NCBI GenBank assembly: GCA_963791315.1
Contig: CAWBRQ010000002.1
Span: 481,959-545,958, forward strand
DNA from: JACCZX01 sp963791315
GTDB taxonomy: Bacteria; Pseudomonadota; Gammaproteobacteria; Burkholderiales; Burkholderiaceae_F
Reading direction: 5' to 3'
DNA length: 64,000 nucleotides
How positions within the stretch are numbered: the stretch's first letter is position 1; each line of letters opens with the position of its first letter. The position numbers were made by a program, and so were the translations under genes. Positions 19,174-27,722 of this stretch are shown one piece after another. A model generated the notes under the pieces. The model searched no databases and was not told the DNA's origin. It saw only the letters and a list, made by a program, of their open reading frames with translations.

Positions 19174-21759
19174 ATGCGTCTCGACAAACTGACCACCAAA
19201 TTCCAGGAAGCACTGGCGGACGCGCAATCGATTGCGGTTGGCCATGACAACCAATACATCGATCCGGCGCACGTACTGCTGGCGATGCTGCGGCAAAGCG
19301 ATGCCGGCGCTCGCTCGTTGTTGCAACGAGCCGGCGTCAATGTCGCAGCGCTGACGCAGGCGCTCGAGGGCTATATCAAGCGTCTGCCGCAAGTGCAGGG
19401 CGGCGACGGGCAGGTACAAATCGGGCGCGAGTTGAATGCGCTTCTGAATGCGGCCGACAAGGAGGCGCAGCGGCGCGGCGACAGTTTTATCGCGAGCGAG
19501 ATGTTGCTGCTTGCGGTGGCCGACGACAAGGGCGAACTCGGGCGTGTCGCGCGCGATCACGGCCTGGCGAAGAAGGCGCTCGAGGCTGCGATCGACGCCG
19601 TGCGCGGCGGCCATCAGGTCGATAGCGCTGAAGCCGAAGCGCAACGCGAAGCGCTTACCAAGTACACGATCGATCTGACCGAGCGCGCTCAGCAGGGCAA
19701 GCTGGATCCGGTGATCGGGCGTGACGATGAGATCCGCCGCACGATTCAGATACTGCAGCGGCGCACGAAGAACAATCCGGTGTTGATCGGCGAGCCTGGC
19801 GTTGGCAAGACGGCCATCGTCGAGGGCCTAGCGCAACGCATCGTCAACGAGGAAGTGCCCGAGACTTTGAAGGGCAAGCGCGTGCTGGTCCTCGACATGG
19901 CAGGCCTGCTGGCGGGGGCGAAATACCGCGGCGAGTTCGAGGAGCGGCTGAAGGCAGTGCTGAAGGAAGTGAGCGCCGAAGCCGGCCGCATCATCTTGTT
20001 CATCGACGAAATGCACACGATCGTTGGTGCCGGGCGTGCTGAAGGCGCGATCGATGCCGGCAACATGCTGAAGCCCGCGTTGGCGCGCGGAGAGCTGCAC
20101 TGCATCGGCGCCACCACGCTGAACGAATATCGCAAATACATCGAGAAAGATGCCGCGCTCGAGCGGCGCTTTCAAAAAGTGCTGGTCGACGAGCCAAGTG
20201 TCGAAGCGACTATCGCTATTCTGCGCGGCCTGCAGGAGCGCTACGAGCTGCATCACGGTGTCGACATCACCGATCCGGCGATCATCGCTGCGGCCGAGCT
20301 ATCGCATCGCTATATCACCGATCGTTTCCTGCCTGACAAGGCGATCGATCTGATCGACGAAGCCGCGGCCCGCATCAAGATGGAAATCGACTCGAAGCCG
20401 GAGGTGATGGACATTCTCGATCGCCGCCTGATCCAGTTGAAGATCGAGCTGGAAGCGGTGAAGAAGGAGAAGGACGAAGCGTCGGCGAGGCGGGCGAAGC
20501 TGCTGAAGGAGGAAATTGCAAAACTGGAAAGAGAATACGCGGACCTGGACGAGGTCCTGCGCAGCGAGAAGGCAGCCGTACAGGGCGTGCAACACATCAA
20601 GGAAGAAATCGACAAGCTGCGTTCGCAGATTGCGGAATTGCAGCGCAAAGGCCAGTACGACAAGCTGGCAGAAATTCAATACGGCAGGCTGCCACAGCTT
20701 GAAGCCCAACTGAAGGCGGCCGAGCAGGCGGAAGCACCGGTCGACAAGCCGAAACTGTTGCGCACTCAGGTCGGCGCCGAAGAGATCGCCGAGGTCGTGT
20801 CGCGCGCGACCGGCATTCCCGTCAGCAAGATGATGCAGGGCGAGCGCGAAAAACTGCTCCACATGGAAGAGTTCCTGCATCGGCGTGTGGTGGGGCAGGA
20901 CGAGGCGGTGCGCCTGGTGTCGGATGCGATTCGCCGCTCGCGTGCCGGTCTGGCTGACCCGAATCGACCCTATGGGTCCTTCCTGTTCCTCGGCCCGACG
21001 GGAGTCGGCAAGACCGAACTCACCAAGGCGCTTGCCGAATTCCTGTTCGACACCGAAGAAGCGCTGATTCGCATCGACATGAGCGAGTACATGGAGAAGC
21101 ACTCGGTTGCACGCATGATCGGCGCGCCGCCGGGATATGTCGGTTACGACGAAGGCGGTGCGTTGACCGAAGCGGTGCGCCGCAAGCCGTACGCCGTGAT
21201 CCTGTTCGACGAAGTCGAAAAGGCACATCCGGATGTGTTCAATGTGCTGCTGCAGGTGCTGGACGATGGCCGCATGACCGACGGCCAGGGGCGCACCGTC
21301 GACTTCAAGAACACCGTGATCGTGATGACGTCAAACCTGGGTTCGCACGAAATCCAAAGAATGGCAGGGCAGCCATCGTCGGTGATTAAGCAGGCGGTGA
21401 TGGCCGAAGTGCGCCAGCATTTCCGCCCCGAGTTCGTCAATCGGATCGACGAGATCGTCGTGTTCGAGGCGCTGGATGCGAAACAGATTCAGGCAATCGC
21501 ACGCATTCAGTTGAGTCGACTGGAGCAGAGGCTGGCGGCGCAGGGAATGAAACTCGTTGTCAGCGAGGCGGCGCTGGCAGAGCTGGGCAAAGTGGGTTTC
21601 GATCCGCTGTATGGCGCGCGGCCGCTAAAGCGCGCGATTCAGCAGGAGATCGAAAATCCGGTGGCCAGGCTGGTGTTGGAAGGACGCTTCGGACCGAACG
21701 ATGTGATTCCGGTCGATTTCAAGAACGGAAAGTTCATGTTTGATCGAATCGTCCATTGA
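19174..21759 (+). CDS. clpB: ATP-dependent disaggregase ClpB
   Basis: A heat-shock Hsp100 hexamer that dissolves protein aggregates together with DnaK. The 861 residues match the usual length and the frame is intact. Domain order: Clp N-terminal repeats (1–145), AAA1 with Walker A GEPGVGKT at 206–213, a coiled-coil middle domain (about 405–525, rich in charged heptads), and AAA2 with Walker A GPTGVGKT at 607–614. The gene stands alone, divergent from tamA, with a sigma-32-like promoter 36 bases upstream. No strong Shine–Dalgarno precedes the ATG. Confidence 0.96.
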   Translation: MRLDKLTTKFQEALADAQSIAVGHDNQYIDPAHVLLAMLRQSDAGARSLLQRAGVNVAALTQALEGYIKRLPQVQGGDGQVQIGRELNALLNAADKEAQRRGDSFIASEMLLLAVADDKGELGRVARDHGLAKKALEAAIDAVRGGHQVDSAEAEAQREALTKYTIDLTERAQQGKLDPVIGRDDEIRRTIQILQRRTKNNPVLIGEPGVGKTAIVEGLAQRIVNEEVPETLKGKRVLVLDMAGLLAGAKYRGEFEERLKAVLKEVSAEAGRIILFIDEMHTIVGAGRAEGAIDAGNMLKPALARGELHCIGATTLNEYRKYIEKDAALERRFQKVLVDEPSVEATIAILRGLQERYELHHGVDITDPAIIAAAELSHRYITDRFLPDKAIDLIDEAAARIKMEIDSKPEVMDILDRRLIQLKIELEAVKKEKDEASARRAKLLKEEIAKLEREYADLDEVLRSEKAAVQGVQHIKEEIDKLRSQIAELQRKGQYDKLAEIQYGRLPQLEAQLKAAEQAEAPVDKPKLLRTQVGAEEIAEVVSRATGIPVSKMMQGEREKLLHMEEFLHRRVVGQDEAVRLVSDAIRRSRAGLADPNRPYGSFLFLGPTGVGKTELTKALAEFLFDTEEALIRIDMSEYMEKHSVARMIGAPPGYVGYDEGGALTEAVRRKPYAVILFDEVEKAHPDVFNVLLQVLDDGRMTDGQGRTVDFKNTVIVMTSNLGSHEIQRMAGQPSSVIKQAVMAEVRQHFRPEFVNRIDEIVVFEALDAKQIQAIARIQLSRLEQRLAAQGMKLVVSEAALAELGKVGFDPLYGARPLKRAIQQEIENPVARLVLEGRFGPNDVIPVDFKNGKFMFDRIVH

Positions 21760-21777
21760 CGTTGCTCACACACCAGT

Positions 21778-22479
21778 TCAGGCCTGCGTTGCCGCTAAGG
21801 TCACCGCCAGCCCGTTGGTGTGCGTCAGCTCGTTTCCGATCAGGTGAACGGTTCGATAACTGCTCGCGGTCAGCATACTGATCAGTGAGCCCAGTGTCGG
21901 CCAGAAAGATCTGTTGGAGAGCCCACTCAACGGGTCCAGCAAGCCTCCCTCTTGGTGCCACTTACCTCTTAGATCGTGCAGCGTTTCTTTGGCCTCGTTC
22001 TCGCCGGCATAGTGCGTCCACATGAACACGTTGGGACTCACCTGCGCACATAGCTCAATGAGCTTCCAAGGCTCGGGCAGGTGGTACAGCAGGCCCGAAC
22101 AAAAGACGGCATCAAATTTTCCCAAAGCCGATAGATCGAATTTCTCTAAATTAGCTTCCACAAACTCGACCTTGTCAGCGTTCAGCAGTCTTTGAACGAA
22201 GACCGCCTTTTCAATATTCGACGGGCGCCCTTCAGCGGCTACCACGCGCTGCACGGTAGGTCGGTTGGCGAGAGCGAAACTATGTCCACCTTCGAGCGCA
22301 CCCAACTCCAAGATGTTGCTTGCATTCGGGAAATATTGGAAGAACTGCGACACTCGGTCATCGTTCATGGCGTCGAATTGGCCGCCATAGTCGGTGCCAT
22401 GGATCCGAAACTTCGTGACCCACGGCTTCCGACGTTCGAACTCCTGTGCGATATCTATTTGGGCCAGAGTTTCAGTCAT
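21778..22479 (-). CDS. Class I SAM-dependent methyltransferase
   Basis: A 233-residue protein with the Rossmann methyltransferase pattern: motif I ILELGALEGGHSFA, an acidic strand end VVAAEGR, and FDAVFCSGLLYHLPEPW as the post-II region. The substrate is not recognisable. It lacks the conserved cysteine set of arsenite methyltransferase ArsM, so its position downstream of the arsenic genes does not make it ArsM. It lies 61 bases after the MFS gene on the same strand, and its wording is more A/T-rich than its neighbours, hinting at separate acquisition. Confidence 0.75.
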   Translation of the reverse strand: MTETLAQIDIAQEFERRKPWVTKFRIHGTDYGGQFDAMNDDRVSQFFQYFPNASNILELGALEGGHSFALANRPTVQRVVAAEGRPSNIEKAVFVQRLLNADKVEFVEANLEKFDLSALGKFDAVFCSGLLYHLPEPWKLIELCAQVSPNVFMWTHYAGENEAKETLHDLRGKWHQEGGLLDPLSGLSNRSFWPTLGSLISMLTASSYRTVHLIGNELTHTNGLAVTLAATQA

Positions 22480-22540
22480 ATTTATTGAACGAATGTTTAG
22501 ACGCGAACCATAACAGCAGCTGCGGCACGGCGGTCGTACG

Positions 22541-23818
22541 CTATTTTAGAGTTTGCTGTTGCGGTTTTGAAACCATCTGTCCATGCTGAACCCGCGCTGT
22601 CAGGAAAGTCTTGTGCAGGCGCCACGTCAGTAGGGGACCGAGTATCGCGCCCGCTCCGATCGAACACCAAGCGAGTCCCCACGCTCTTTGGTCCGGATGG
22701 GCCGCACCGCCGGCCCAGTCGAGCACCAGACCAAAAACCCACGGGCTGATGGCGCCCATGCCAAAACCCACGACTGACCTTATTGAAAACGCGAAGCCGA
22801 TCTGACTCGGTGGCACGGTTTCGGTAAGGACCGTCGAGAAAACCGACGAGTCGGCAATCGCGGTCAGGTTGTAAATGATCGCCACCGCCGTGATCATCCA
22901 GAGTGCGGCGCCAAGCATCCAGCCGAACGAAAACGAACACACCAGACTCGCGCAGCTCATGATCAGAATCACACGCGTGCGGCCGATGCGATCCGACCAT
23001 GTGCCGCCTGCAATACTGCCAATGACTCCGGCGAGGTGCGTCAGGCCCGCGATGCCGACGCCGATCGCGAGCGGACCTGCAGATGTATCACCTCCGTGGG
23101 CCGCCGCTGCGACCAGAAACGCCGGCATCCATGCCCACATACCAAGCAGCTCCCAGCAATGAAATGAATACGACCAGATTGCCAGTTGCGCGGGTTTGTT
23201 TTGCCAAAGCTGGCGCGCCGAGGCGAGCCAGGGGAGGAGGGTGCTGCCGTGCGGCGGCGTGTCGCGAGTATGGCGCAGCGCGACCCACCCCAATAGCGCG
23301 CCGGCCACTGTCGCGATGGCCGACAAAGCGAGCGCGGCACGCCAGCCTGCCCACGGTGCCAGCGCAGCACATGCGATCAGCGACACCGCATATCCAAATG
23401 ACCCGGCGGCGAGATACCACCCCATCGCGCTGCCACGTCCGGCCGCGCCGTACCGCTGCGCGATCAGCGCAAGCACTGGCGTGTACGAGCCGCCCGAGGC
23501 GGCGCCCGCAACGAAATACAACGCCAAGGCTGACCAGAATCCGTTTGAAAACAACGCGAATAGCAACGCACTTACGCACGCACCGACGCTCATGAAGAGA
23601 AACGTCTTGCGTGCGCCGATCCGGTCGGTCAGCAACCCTGCGGCGAATAGCGATATCAAGTAACCGACGTGCCATGCGCTCTGCACGAGACCTGCGTCGG
23701 CAGCGTTCATTTGCCATGCGCCCATCAGAACCGGCAGCAGAGCGGAATAAACCGTAAAGATCAGCGAAAAGCCGATACGGCTTACACACAACAGCACCAG
23801 CCATCGGGTATCACTCAT
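22541..23818 (-). CDS. MFS transporter of the arsenic locus
   Basis: A major facilitator with about twelve hydrophobic segments. The characteristic loop 2–3 motif GLLTDRIGARK is present, and its repeat GGTWSDRIGRTR appears in the second half. I chose ATG 23818 (MSDTRWLVLLC, 425 residues), because longer in-frame starts would run into the aquaporin gene. It follows aqpS by 23 bases. It is not recognisable as ArsJ (no glyceraldehyde-phosphate dehydrogenase gene is nearby). Possible cargo includes an arsenical, but the sequence alone does not show it. Confidence 0.78.
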   Translation of the reverse strand: MSDTRWLVLLCVSRIGFSLIFTVYSALLPVLMGAWQMNAADAGLVQSAWHVGYLISLFAAGLLTDRIGARKTFLFMSVGACVSALLFALFSNGFWSALALYFVAGAASGGSYTPVLALIAQRYGAAGRGSAMGWYLAAGSFGYAVSLIACAALAPWAGWRAALALSAIATVAGALLGWVALRHTRDTPPHGSTLLPWLASARQLWQNKPAQLAIWSYSFHCWELLGMWAWMPAFLVAAAAHGGDTSAGPLAIGVGIAGLTHLAGVIGSIAGGTWSDRIGRTRVILIMSCASLVCSFSFGWMLGAALWMITAVAIIYNLTAIADSSVFSTVLTETVPPSQIGFAFSIRSVVGFGMGAISPWVFGLVLDWAGGAAHPDQRAWGLAWCSIGAGAILGPLLTWRLHKTFLTARVQHGQMVSKPQQQTLK

Positions 23819-23841
23819 TACGCAGTCAGGGCTTTCGTTCG

Positions 23842-24516
23842 CTAACGAGGCCGCGCGCGCATCAACCATGACGTGACCCACATCGCGGCGGCCGCTCCAC
23901 CGAGCTGCGCGAGTATGAACGGAGGCGCGTCAGTCGGCCGAATACCGGCGAACGTGTCGCTGACTGAACGGGCAACGGTCACCGCGGGGTTGGCGAACGA
24001 CGTCGACGCAGTGAACCAGTAGGCGGCCATGATGTAGCTCGCCACCGCCGCTGCGACACGCGCCGGTGCGTAGCGAGCCGTCAGAATTATCGTGGCGATA
24101 AGTCCGAACGCCGCGACAAATTCGCTGAAGATCTGCGCAGCGCCAGATCGTTCCTTCAGCGACACCTGTGCGATGGGCAACTCGAACATTGCATGCGCCG
24201 CGGCAACACCCACCAGTGCGCCTGCGAGCTGTGCGGCGATGTACGCCACGCAAAGCGTCCACGTCATGTTGCGCTGAAGCGCTGCGACCACGCTGACGGC
24301 CGGATTCAAGTGCGCGCCGCTGATCGGGCCGAAGATCGTAATCAGCACGAACAGCATCGCACCGGTCGCCGCCGTGTTCGCAAGCAGCGCAATGCCGACG
24401 TTCCCGTCAGCCAGCCGCTCGCCCATGATTCCGGAACCGATGACGGCTGCGAGTAGCAATGCCGAGCCGAGTGCCTCGGCCGCTAGTCGTTGCGGAGTGC
24501 CTGCTGAGTCGTTCAA
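23842..24516 (-). CDS. aqpS: Aquaglyceroporin (AqpS-like) of the arsenic locus
   Basis: A 224-residue MIP-family channel with six membrane segments and both NPA boxes (Asn71-Pro-Ala in HLNPAVS, and Asn176-Pro-Ala in FANPAVT). MIP channels conduct arsenite, As(OH)3. In Sinorhizobium meliloti the channel AqpS replaces the ArsB pump in an ars operon, letting arsenite made by ArsC flow out down its gradient. The start overlaps the arsC stop (ATGA), so coupling to arsC is direct. The AqpS-like assignment rests on fold plus context. Confidence 0.85.
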   Translation of the reverse strand: MNDSAGTPQRLAAEALGSALLLAAVIGSGIMGERLADGNVGIALLANTAATGAMLFVLITIFGPISGAHLNPAVSVVAALQRNMTWTLCVAYIAAQLAGALVGVAAAHAMFELPIAQVSLKERSGAAQIFSEFVAAFGLIATIILTARYAPARVAAAVASYIMAAYWFTASTSFANPAVTVARSVSDTFAGIRPTDAPPFILAQLGGAAAAMWVTSWLMRARPR

Positions 24517-25007
24517 CTCTTGCCGATGGTATTCAAGCGTTGTGAAAGCGCCAGCTTGTCCAGCTTGCCATGCGGCAGGCTAAGAAAGAGCTCGATGCGC
24601 CGACGTAGCGTAGTAAAAGCCTTCAAAAACGCCTTGCGCTTCGCTTCGTCGTCGCCTTCGACGTCTGCCGGATCTTCTACACCCCAATGCGCAGTGACCG
24701 GTTGCCCGGGCCAAATCGGACATACCTCGCCCGCCGCGTTATCGCAGACAGTGAAAACAAAATCGAGTCGCGGTGCGCCCGGTTGTGCAAACTCGTCCCA
24801 GCTCTTGCTGCGTAACCCGTCAGTAGGCAAACGGTTCTTCTGCAGCAGCTCAATCGTCATGGGGTTTACGCTGCCCGATGGATGGCTTCCGGCGCTATGG
24901 GCGGTGAAGCGTCCGCTTGCCATCGCGTTCATGATCGCTTCGCTGAAGATGGAGCGTGCCGAGTTGCCGGTGCACAAAAAAAGCACGTGCTGTTTCTTGT
25001 CAGCCAT
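24513..25007 (-). CDS. arsC: Arsenate reductase ArsC, thioredoxin-coupled type
   Basis: A low-molecular-weight phosphatase-fold reductase of 164 residues converting arsenate to arsenite. The anion loop CTGNSARS starts at Cys12 and ends with Arg18. Cys88 and Cys96 (TVCDNAAGEVCP) are placed to form the redox relay of the thioredoxin-dependent class, and an Asp-Pro pair occurs in VEDPAD. It is followed with a four-base overlap by aqpS and preceded by arsI, so arsenite is produced next to its exit channel. Confidence 0.93.
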   Translation of the reverse strand: MADKKQHVLFLCTGNSARSIFSEAIMNAMASGRFTAHSAGSHPSGSVNPMTIELLQKNRLPTDGLRSKSWDEFAQPGAPRLDFVFTVCDNAAGEVCPIWPGQPVTAHWGVEDPADVEGDDEAKRKAFLKAFTTLRRRIELFLSLPHGKLDKLALSQRLNTIGKS

Positions 25008-25022
25008 CCCCGATCCAGTTGA

Positions 25023-25508
25023 TTAGCAGCAACTCGATCGCACCGACTGCGCGGAACTGGCGGATGTCGCCGAAGTTGGCCCGCAGCAGCCAGGCCCGGC
25101 GCTCGCGCCCGCAATTTCCGGTTCACTGTTTTCGGCCGCAAAAAACTCCACCTGCTCGAGTGTGTGATACGTCTCCCACGCGACACCCTGCGGATCGGTG
25201 TACCAATACTTGTTCCCCCGCGCGTAGCAACAGCTGACATTGCTTTCGGCCGCTGTGACTGGACTCGCGCGCTCGGCCTGCGCTCGCAGCAGTTCGAGTT
25301 CGTCGTCCGATTCGACCTGTAGGCCCAGGTGATTGACTCCCGTGTGCGATCCGCGCTGCGAGATTGCGAAGTTGATCCGAGGGTCTTCGATCATCCACTT
25401 CGCATAGTCTGACTTTGTGACGGTGGGGTCCGCACCGAACAGTGCCGAATAGAAGCGGATGCTCGATTCGAGATCCTTGACTGCAACGTGCACGTGGAAG
25501 CGTTTCAT
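25023..25508 (-). CDS. arsI: ArsI/CadI family C–As lyase-like dioxygenase
   Basis: A vicinal-oxygen-chelate protein of 161 residues. ArsI enzymes use Fe(II) and oxygen to break the carbon–arsenic bond of trivalent methyl-arsenicals. Key residues are visible: the paired Cys93–Cys94 (NVSCCYARGNKYW) that binds the arsenical, a histidine near the N-terminus (FHVHVAV), His60 (GVNHLGL) and Glu112 (WETY) as metal ligands. The tail adds cysteine pairs (GPGCCGP and a terminal SSCC), which could bind metalloids. CadI-like cadmium response is an alternative, but the operon context favours ArsI. Confidence 0.85.
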   Translation of the reverse strand: MKRFHVHVAVKDLESSIRFYSALFGADPTVTKSDYAKWMIEDPRINFAISQRGSHTGVNHLGLQVESDDELELLRAQAERASPVTAAESNVSCCYARGNKYWYTDPQGVAWETYHTLEQVEFFAAENSEPEIAGASAGPGCCGPTSATSASSAQSVRSSCC

Positions 25509-25529
25509 GCGAGTTCCTTTCGTCGGGAT

Positions 25530-25862
25530 TTACGGGTTGCTACGCGGTGTGCAGGCGATCGGTGCGCAAGACGCGCCGTCGGCCGCGCAGCAGTTATCTG
25601 TCAAGTAGCCGAGCAACTGGTTCATCGCCGCGAAATTCGCCGAATAAAAAACGAATCGGCCGTCCTGTCGCGCCGTGACCAGTTTTGCGTGCGAAAGCTC
25701 CTTCAAATGAAAGGACAAGGTCGCGGGTGAAACATCCAAGTGCTCGGCAATCTCGCCCGCCGCCAGTCCGCTGTTGCCTTGTTGCACGAGTCGCCGGAAT
25801 ACCTCCAGACGAGTTTCCTGCGCCAGGGCGGCGAGCGCGCGAACGGCTTCTGTCGTTTTCAT
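25530..25862 (-). CDS. arsR: ArsR/SmtB family arsenic-responsive repressor
   Basis: A 110-residue winged-helix repressor heading the arsenic operon. The DNA-recognition helix is SPATLSFHLKELSHAKLV (about residues 45–62). There is no CxC in that helix; instead a C-terminal cluster Cys91–Cys92, Cys99 and Cys104 is present. Cys91, Cys92 and Cys99 resemble the arsenite site of the Acidithiobacillus ferrooxidans ArsR. The ATG has no Shine–Dalgarno and sits at the position expected for a transcription start (see promoter entry). Confidence 0.9.
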   Translation of the reverse strand: MKTTEAVRALAALAQETRLEVFRRLVQQGNSGLAAGEIAEHLDVSPATLSFHLKELSHAKLVTARQDGRFVFYSANFAAMNQLLGYLTDNCCAADGASCAPIACTPRSNP

Positions 25863-25868
25863 AGTTCA

Positions 25869-25897
25869 ATAATCGTCGAAATAACGACCGAAGTCAA
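25869..25897 (-). promoter_or_regulatory. Probable arsR promoter with overlapping operator
   Basis: On the minus strand, TTGACT (25892–25897) and GATTAT (25869–25874) are 17 bases apart, a good sigma-70 arrangement. The −10 box ends six bases before the arsR ATG, so transcription would start at or next to the ATG, giving a leaderless message. The sequence TTCGACGATTATTGAA covers the −10 box and has imperfect dyad symmetry of the kind bound by ArsR proteins. Confidence 0.5.
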
Positions 25898-25912
25898 GAC
25901 GGCCGTGAAACT

Positions 25913-26554
25913 CTAAAGCGCGGCGAGCGCTGCCTGGTACACGGCTGAAGCCTCGGCCGTTTTGATCACGGTGCTGCTCAGGTCGCGCACCAAGCCGTCC
26001 TTCAACCCGTAGACCCAGCCATGAACGGCGAGCTCCTGCCCGCGCTCCCACGCGTCGCGCACGATCGTGGTTTGGCAAACATTCGCAACCTGTTCGATCA
26101 CATTGAGCTCGCACAAACGATCGACCTGCTGCGAAAGATCAGTCATCGCCGCTATCTTGCTGTCGTGCTTCGCATGCACGTCTTGAACGTGGCGCAGCCA
26201 GTTGTCGGCGAGGCCGACACGCTGATTCTGCAGCGCCGCTGAAACGCCGCTGCATCCGTAATGGCCGCACACGATGATGTGTTCGATATTGAGCACGTCG
26301 ACGGCGAACTGCATCACCGAAAGGCAATTCAAGTCGGTGTGCACGACCACGTTCGCAATATTGCGATGGACGAACAACTCACCCGGCAGCAAGCCGACGA
26401 TGTCGTTAGCCGGCACTCGGCTATCCGCGCACCCGATCCACAAGTAGCGCGGCCGCTGCTGTTGCGACAGCCTTGCAAAGAATTGCGGATCACGACGGCG
26501 AATGCCTTCGGACCACGCACGATTGTTGTCAATCAGGTGGGACAGTGAGCGCAT
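25913..26554 (-). CDS. can: Beta-class carbonic anhydrase
   Basis: Interconverts CO2 and bicarbonate in the cytosol, supplying bicarbonate for carboxylases. The 213-residue protein has the zinc ligands and catalytic dyad of the beta class: Cys42, Asp44 and Arg46 in CADSRV, His98 and Cys101 in CGHYGC. It begins eight bases after the pirin-family gene stop, so the two are probably co-transcribed. Confidence 0.93.
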   Translation of the reverse strand: MRSLSHLIDNNRAWSEGIRRRDPQFFARLSQQQRPRYLWIGCADSRVPANDIVGLLPGELFVHRNIANVVVHTDLNCLSVMQFAVDVLNIEHIIVCGHYGCSGVSAALQNQRVGLADNWLRHVQDVHAKHDSKIAAMTDLSQQVDRLCELNVIEQVANVCQTTIVRDAWERGQELAVHGWVYGLKDGLVRDLSSTVIKTAEASAVYQAALAAL

Positions 26555-26562
26555 TTCGTCGA

Positions 26563-27609
26563 CTAGGCCGCGCGTGCAACGGGTTTGGTTTGTGTCTGAC
26601 CGTCGGTGTAGGTTGCGAACCGTCGCTGCTCACGTCCGTGCACAGGCGCTGCATCGGGCCACGGCCAGCCGCCAAAACGCGTACGGCTGTAATCCGCGAA
26701 CGCCTGCGTGATCTCCTGCTGGCTGTTCATTACGAATGGTCCGGATTGCACCACCGTCTCGTTGATTGGCCGCCCCTGCAGCAGCAGGAATTCGCTCGCT
26801 TCATCACCGTTGACCAGTTCAACCGCCTGGGTTGCGCGAAGTTCCAGGGCTGCGTGATCGCTGATGAGCTTCCCGCCGACAGTGATGCGCGCGCCCTTGA
26901 AAAAATAGAGATTTCTGCGCGAGCTCGCATTGCCCGCTGACGGCAGCACCCAGCGGGCGTTCGGCGTCATTTTGATTGTCCATATCGCGACATCGGAAGT
27001 AGGTGCCGCTGCCCACGAATGTGGTGGCGGAGGCAGAGGCCGACCCGCTTCGCCTTGCGCCTCGGCCAGCTGGCCTGTAATGCAGGTGATTTCAGTCGTG
27101 CGGCCTTGTGCGTCCACGGATACGTGACGCGGAATATCTTCCGACCAGAACATCGTGAAGTGTGGCGCAGCCATTTTTTCGGCAGCAGGGAGATTCAACC
27201 AGATCTGAAATAACTCGAGCGGGTTTGTCTGATCCGTTCGCAGCAGCGGAAACATTTCGGAGTGCACGACTCCGCGTCCGGCCGTCAACCACTGCACGTC
27301 GCCGTTGCCAAAGCGCGCGGCGGCGCCGAGAGAGTCTGCATGATCGATAAAGCCCTTACGCACGATCGTCACCGTCTCAAACCCGCGGTGCGGATGCGAT
27401 GGAAAGCCGGGAACCGTCGAGCCGTGATACATGCGCCAGCCGTCTTTGCCGGCGAAGTCCTGTCCGATATCACGGCCCGCGAGCGACGCATCGGGGCCCA
27501 GCTGCCCATTGCCGCGCGGATAGGCGTCGTCGTGATGGACGCACAATAGAAACGGATCGACCGTGTCCCACGTGAAGCCCAGGCTGCGCTGCTGAATGAT
27601 TGCGTTCAT
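26563..27609 (-). CDS. Pirin family protein
   Basis: A bicupin of 348 residues. The pirin metal site is intact: His72 and His74 in SHPHRGFETVT, His116 and Glu118 in GRGVVHSEM. Bacterial pirins include quercetin dioxygenases and redox-sensing proteins; the role here is not determined. I chose ATG 27609 (MNAIIQQRSLGF), with GGAG about 12 bases upstream; longer frames extend into the divergent promoter region. It is transcribed divergently from the RraA-like gene and is followed by can. Confidence 0.85.
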   Translation of the reverse strand: MNAIIQQRSLGFTWDTVDPFLLCVHHDDAYPRGNGQLGPDASLAGRDIGQDFAGKDGWRMYHGSTVPGFPSHPHRGFETVTIVRKGFIDHADSLGAAARFGNGDVQWLTAGRGVVHSEMFPLLRTDQTNPLELFQIWLNLPAAEKMAAPHFTMFWSEDIPRHVSVDAQGRTTEITCITGQLAEAQGEAGRPLPPPPHSWAAAPTSDVAIWTIKMTPNARWVLPSAGNASSRRNLYFFKGARITVGGKLISDHAALELRATQAVELVNGDEASEFLLLQGRPINETVVQSGPFVMNSQQEITQAFADYSRTRFGGWPWPDAAPVHGREQRRFATYTDGQTQTKPVARAA

Positions 27610-27722
27610 TTCAATGCTCATCTCCGAAGAGTAATTGAATGCCTGCCGGACTTGAAACGGGTCGCTTGTCGCCGACGAACATCGCGCCTTACCATGCTCC
27701 CAAGACTCAAGGAGATTCCACC

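Noticed and set aside
21778..22479. Methyltransferase as ArsM (arsenite methylation).
   Set aside because: It lacks the conserved ArsM cysteines and is separated from the arsenic genes by 61 bases with different composition.
22541..23818. MFS gene as ArsJ.
   Set aside because: ArsJ works with a neighbouring glyceraldehyde-3-phosphate dehydrogenase, which is absent here.
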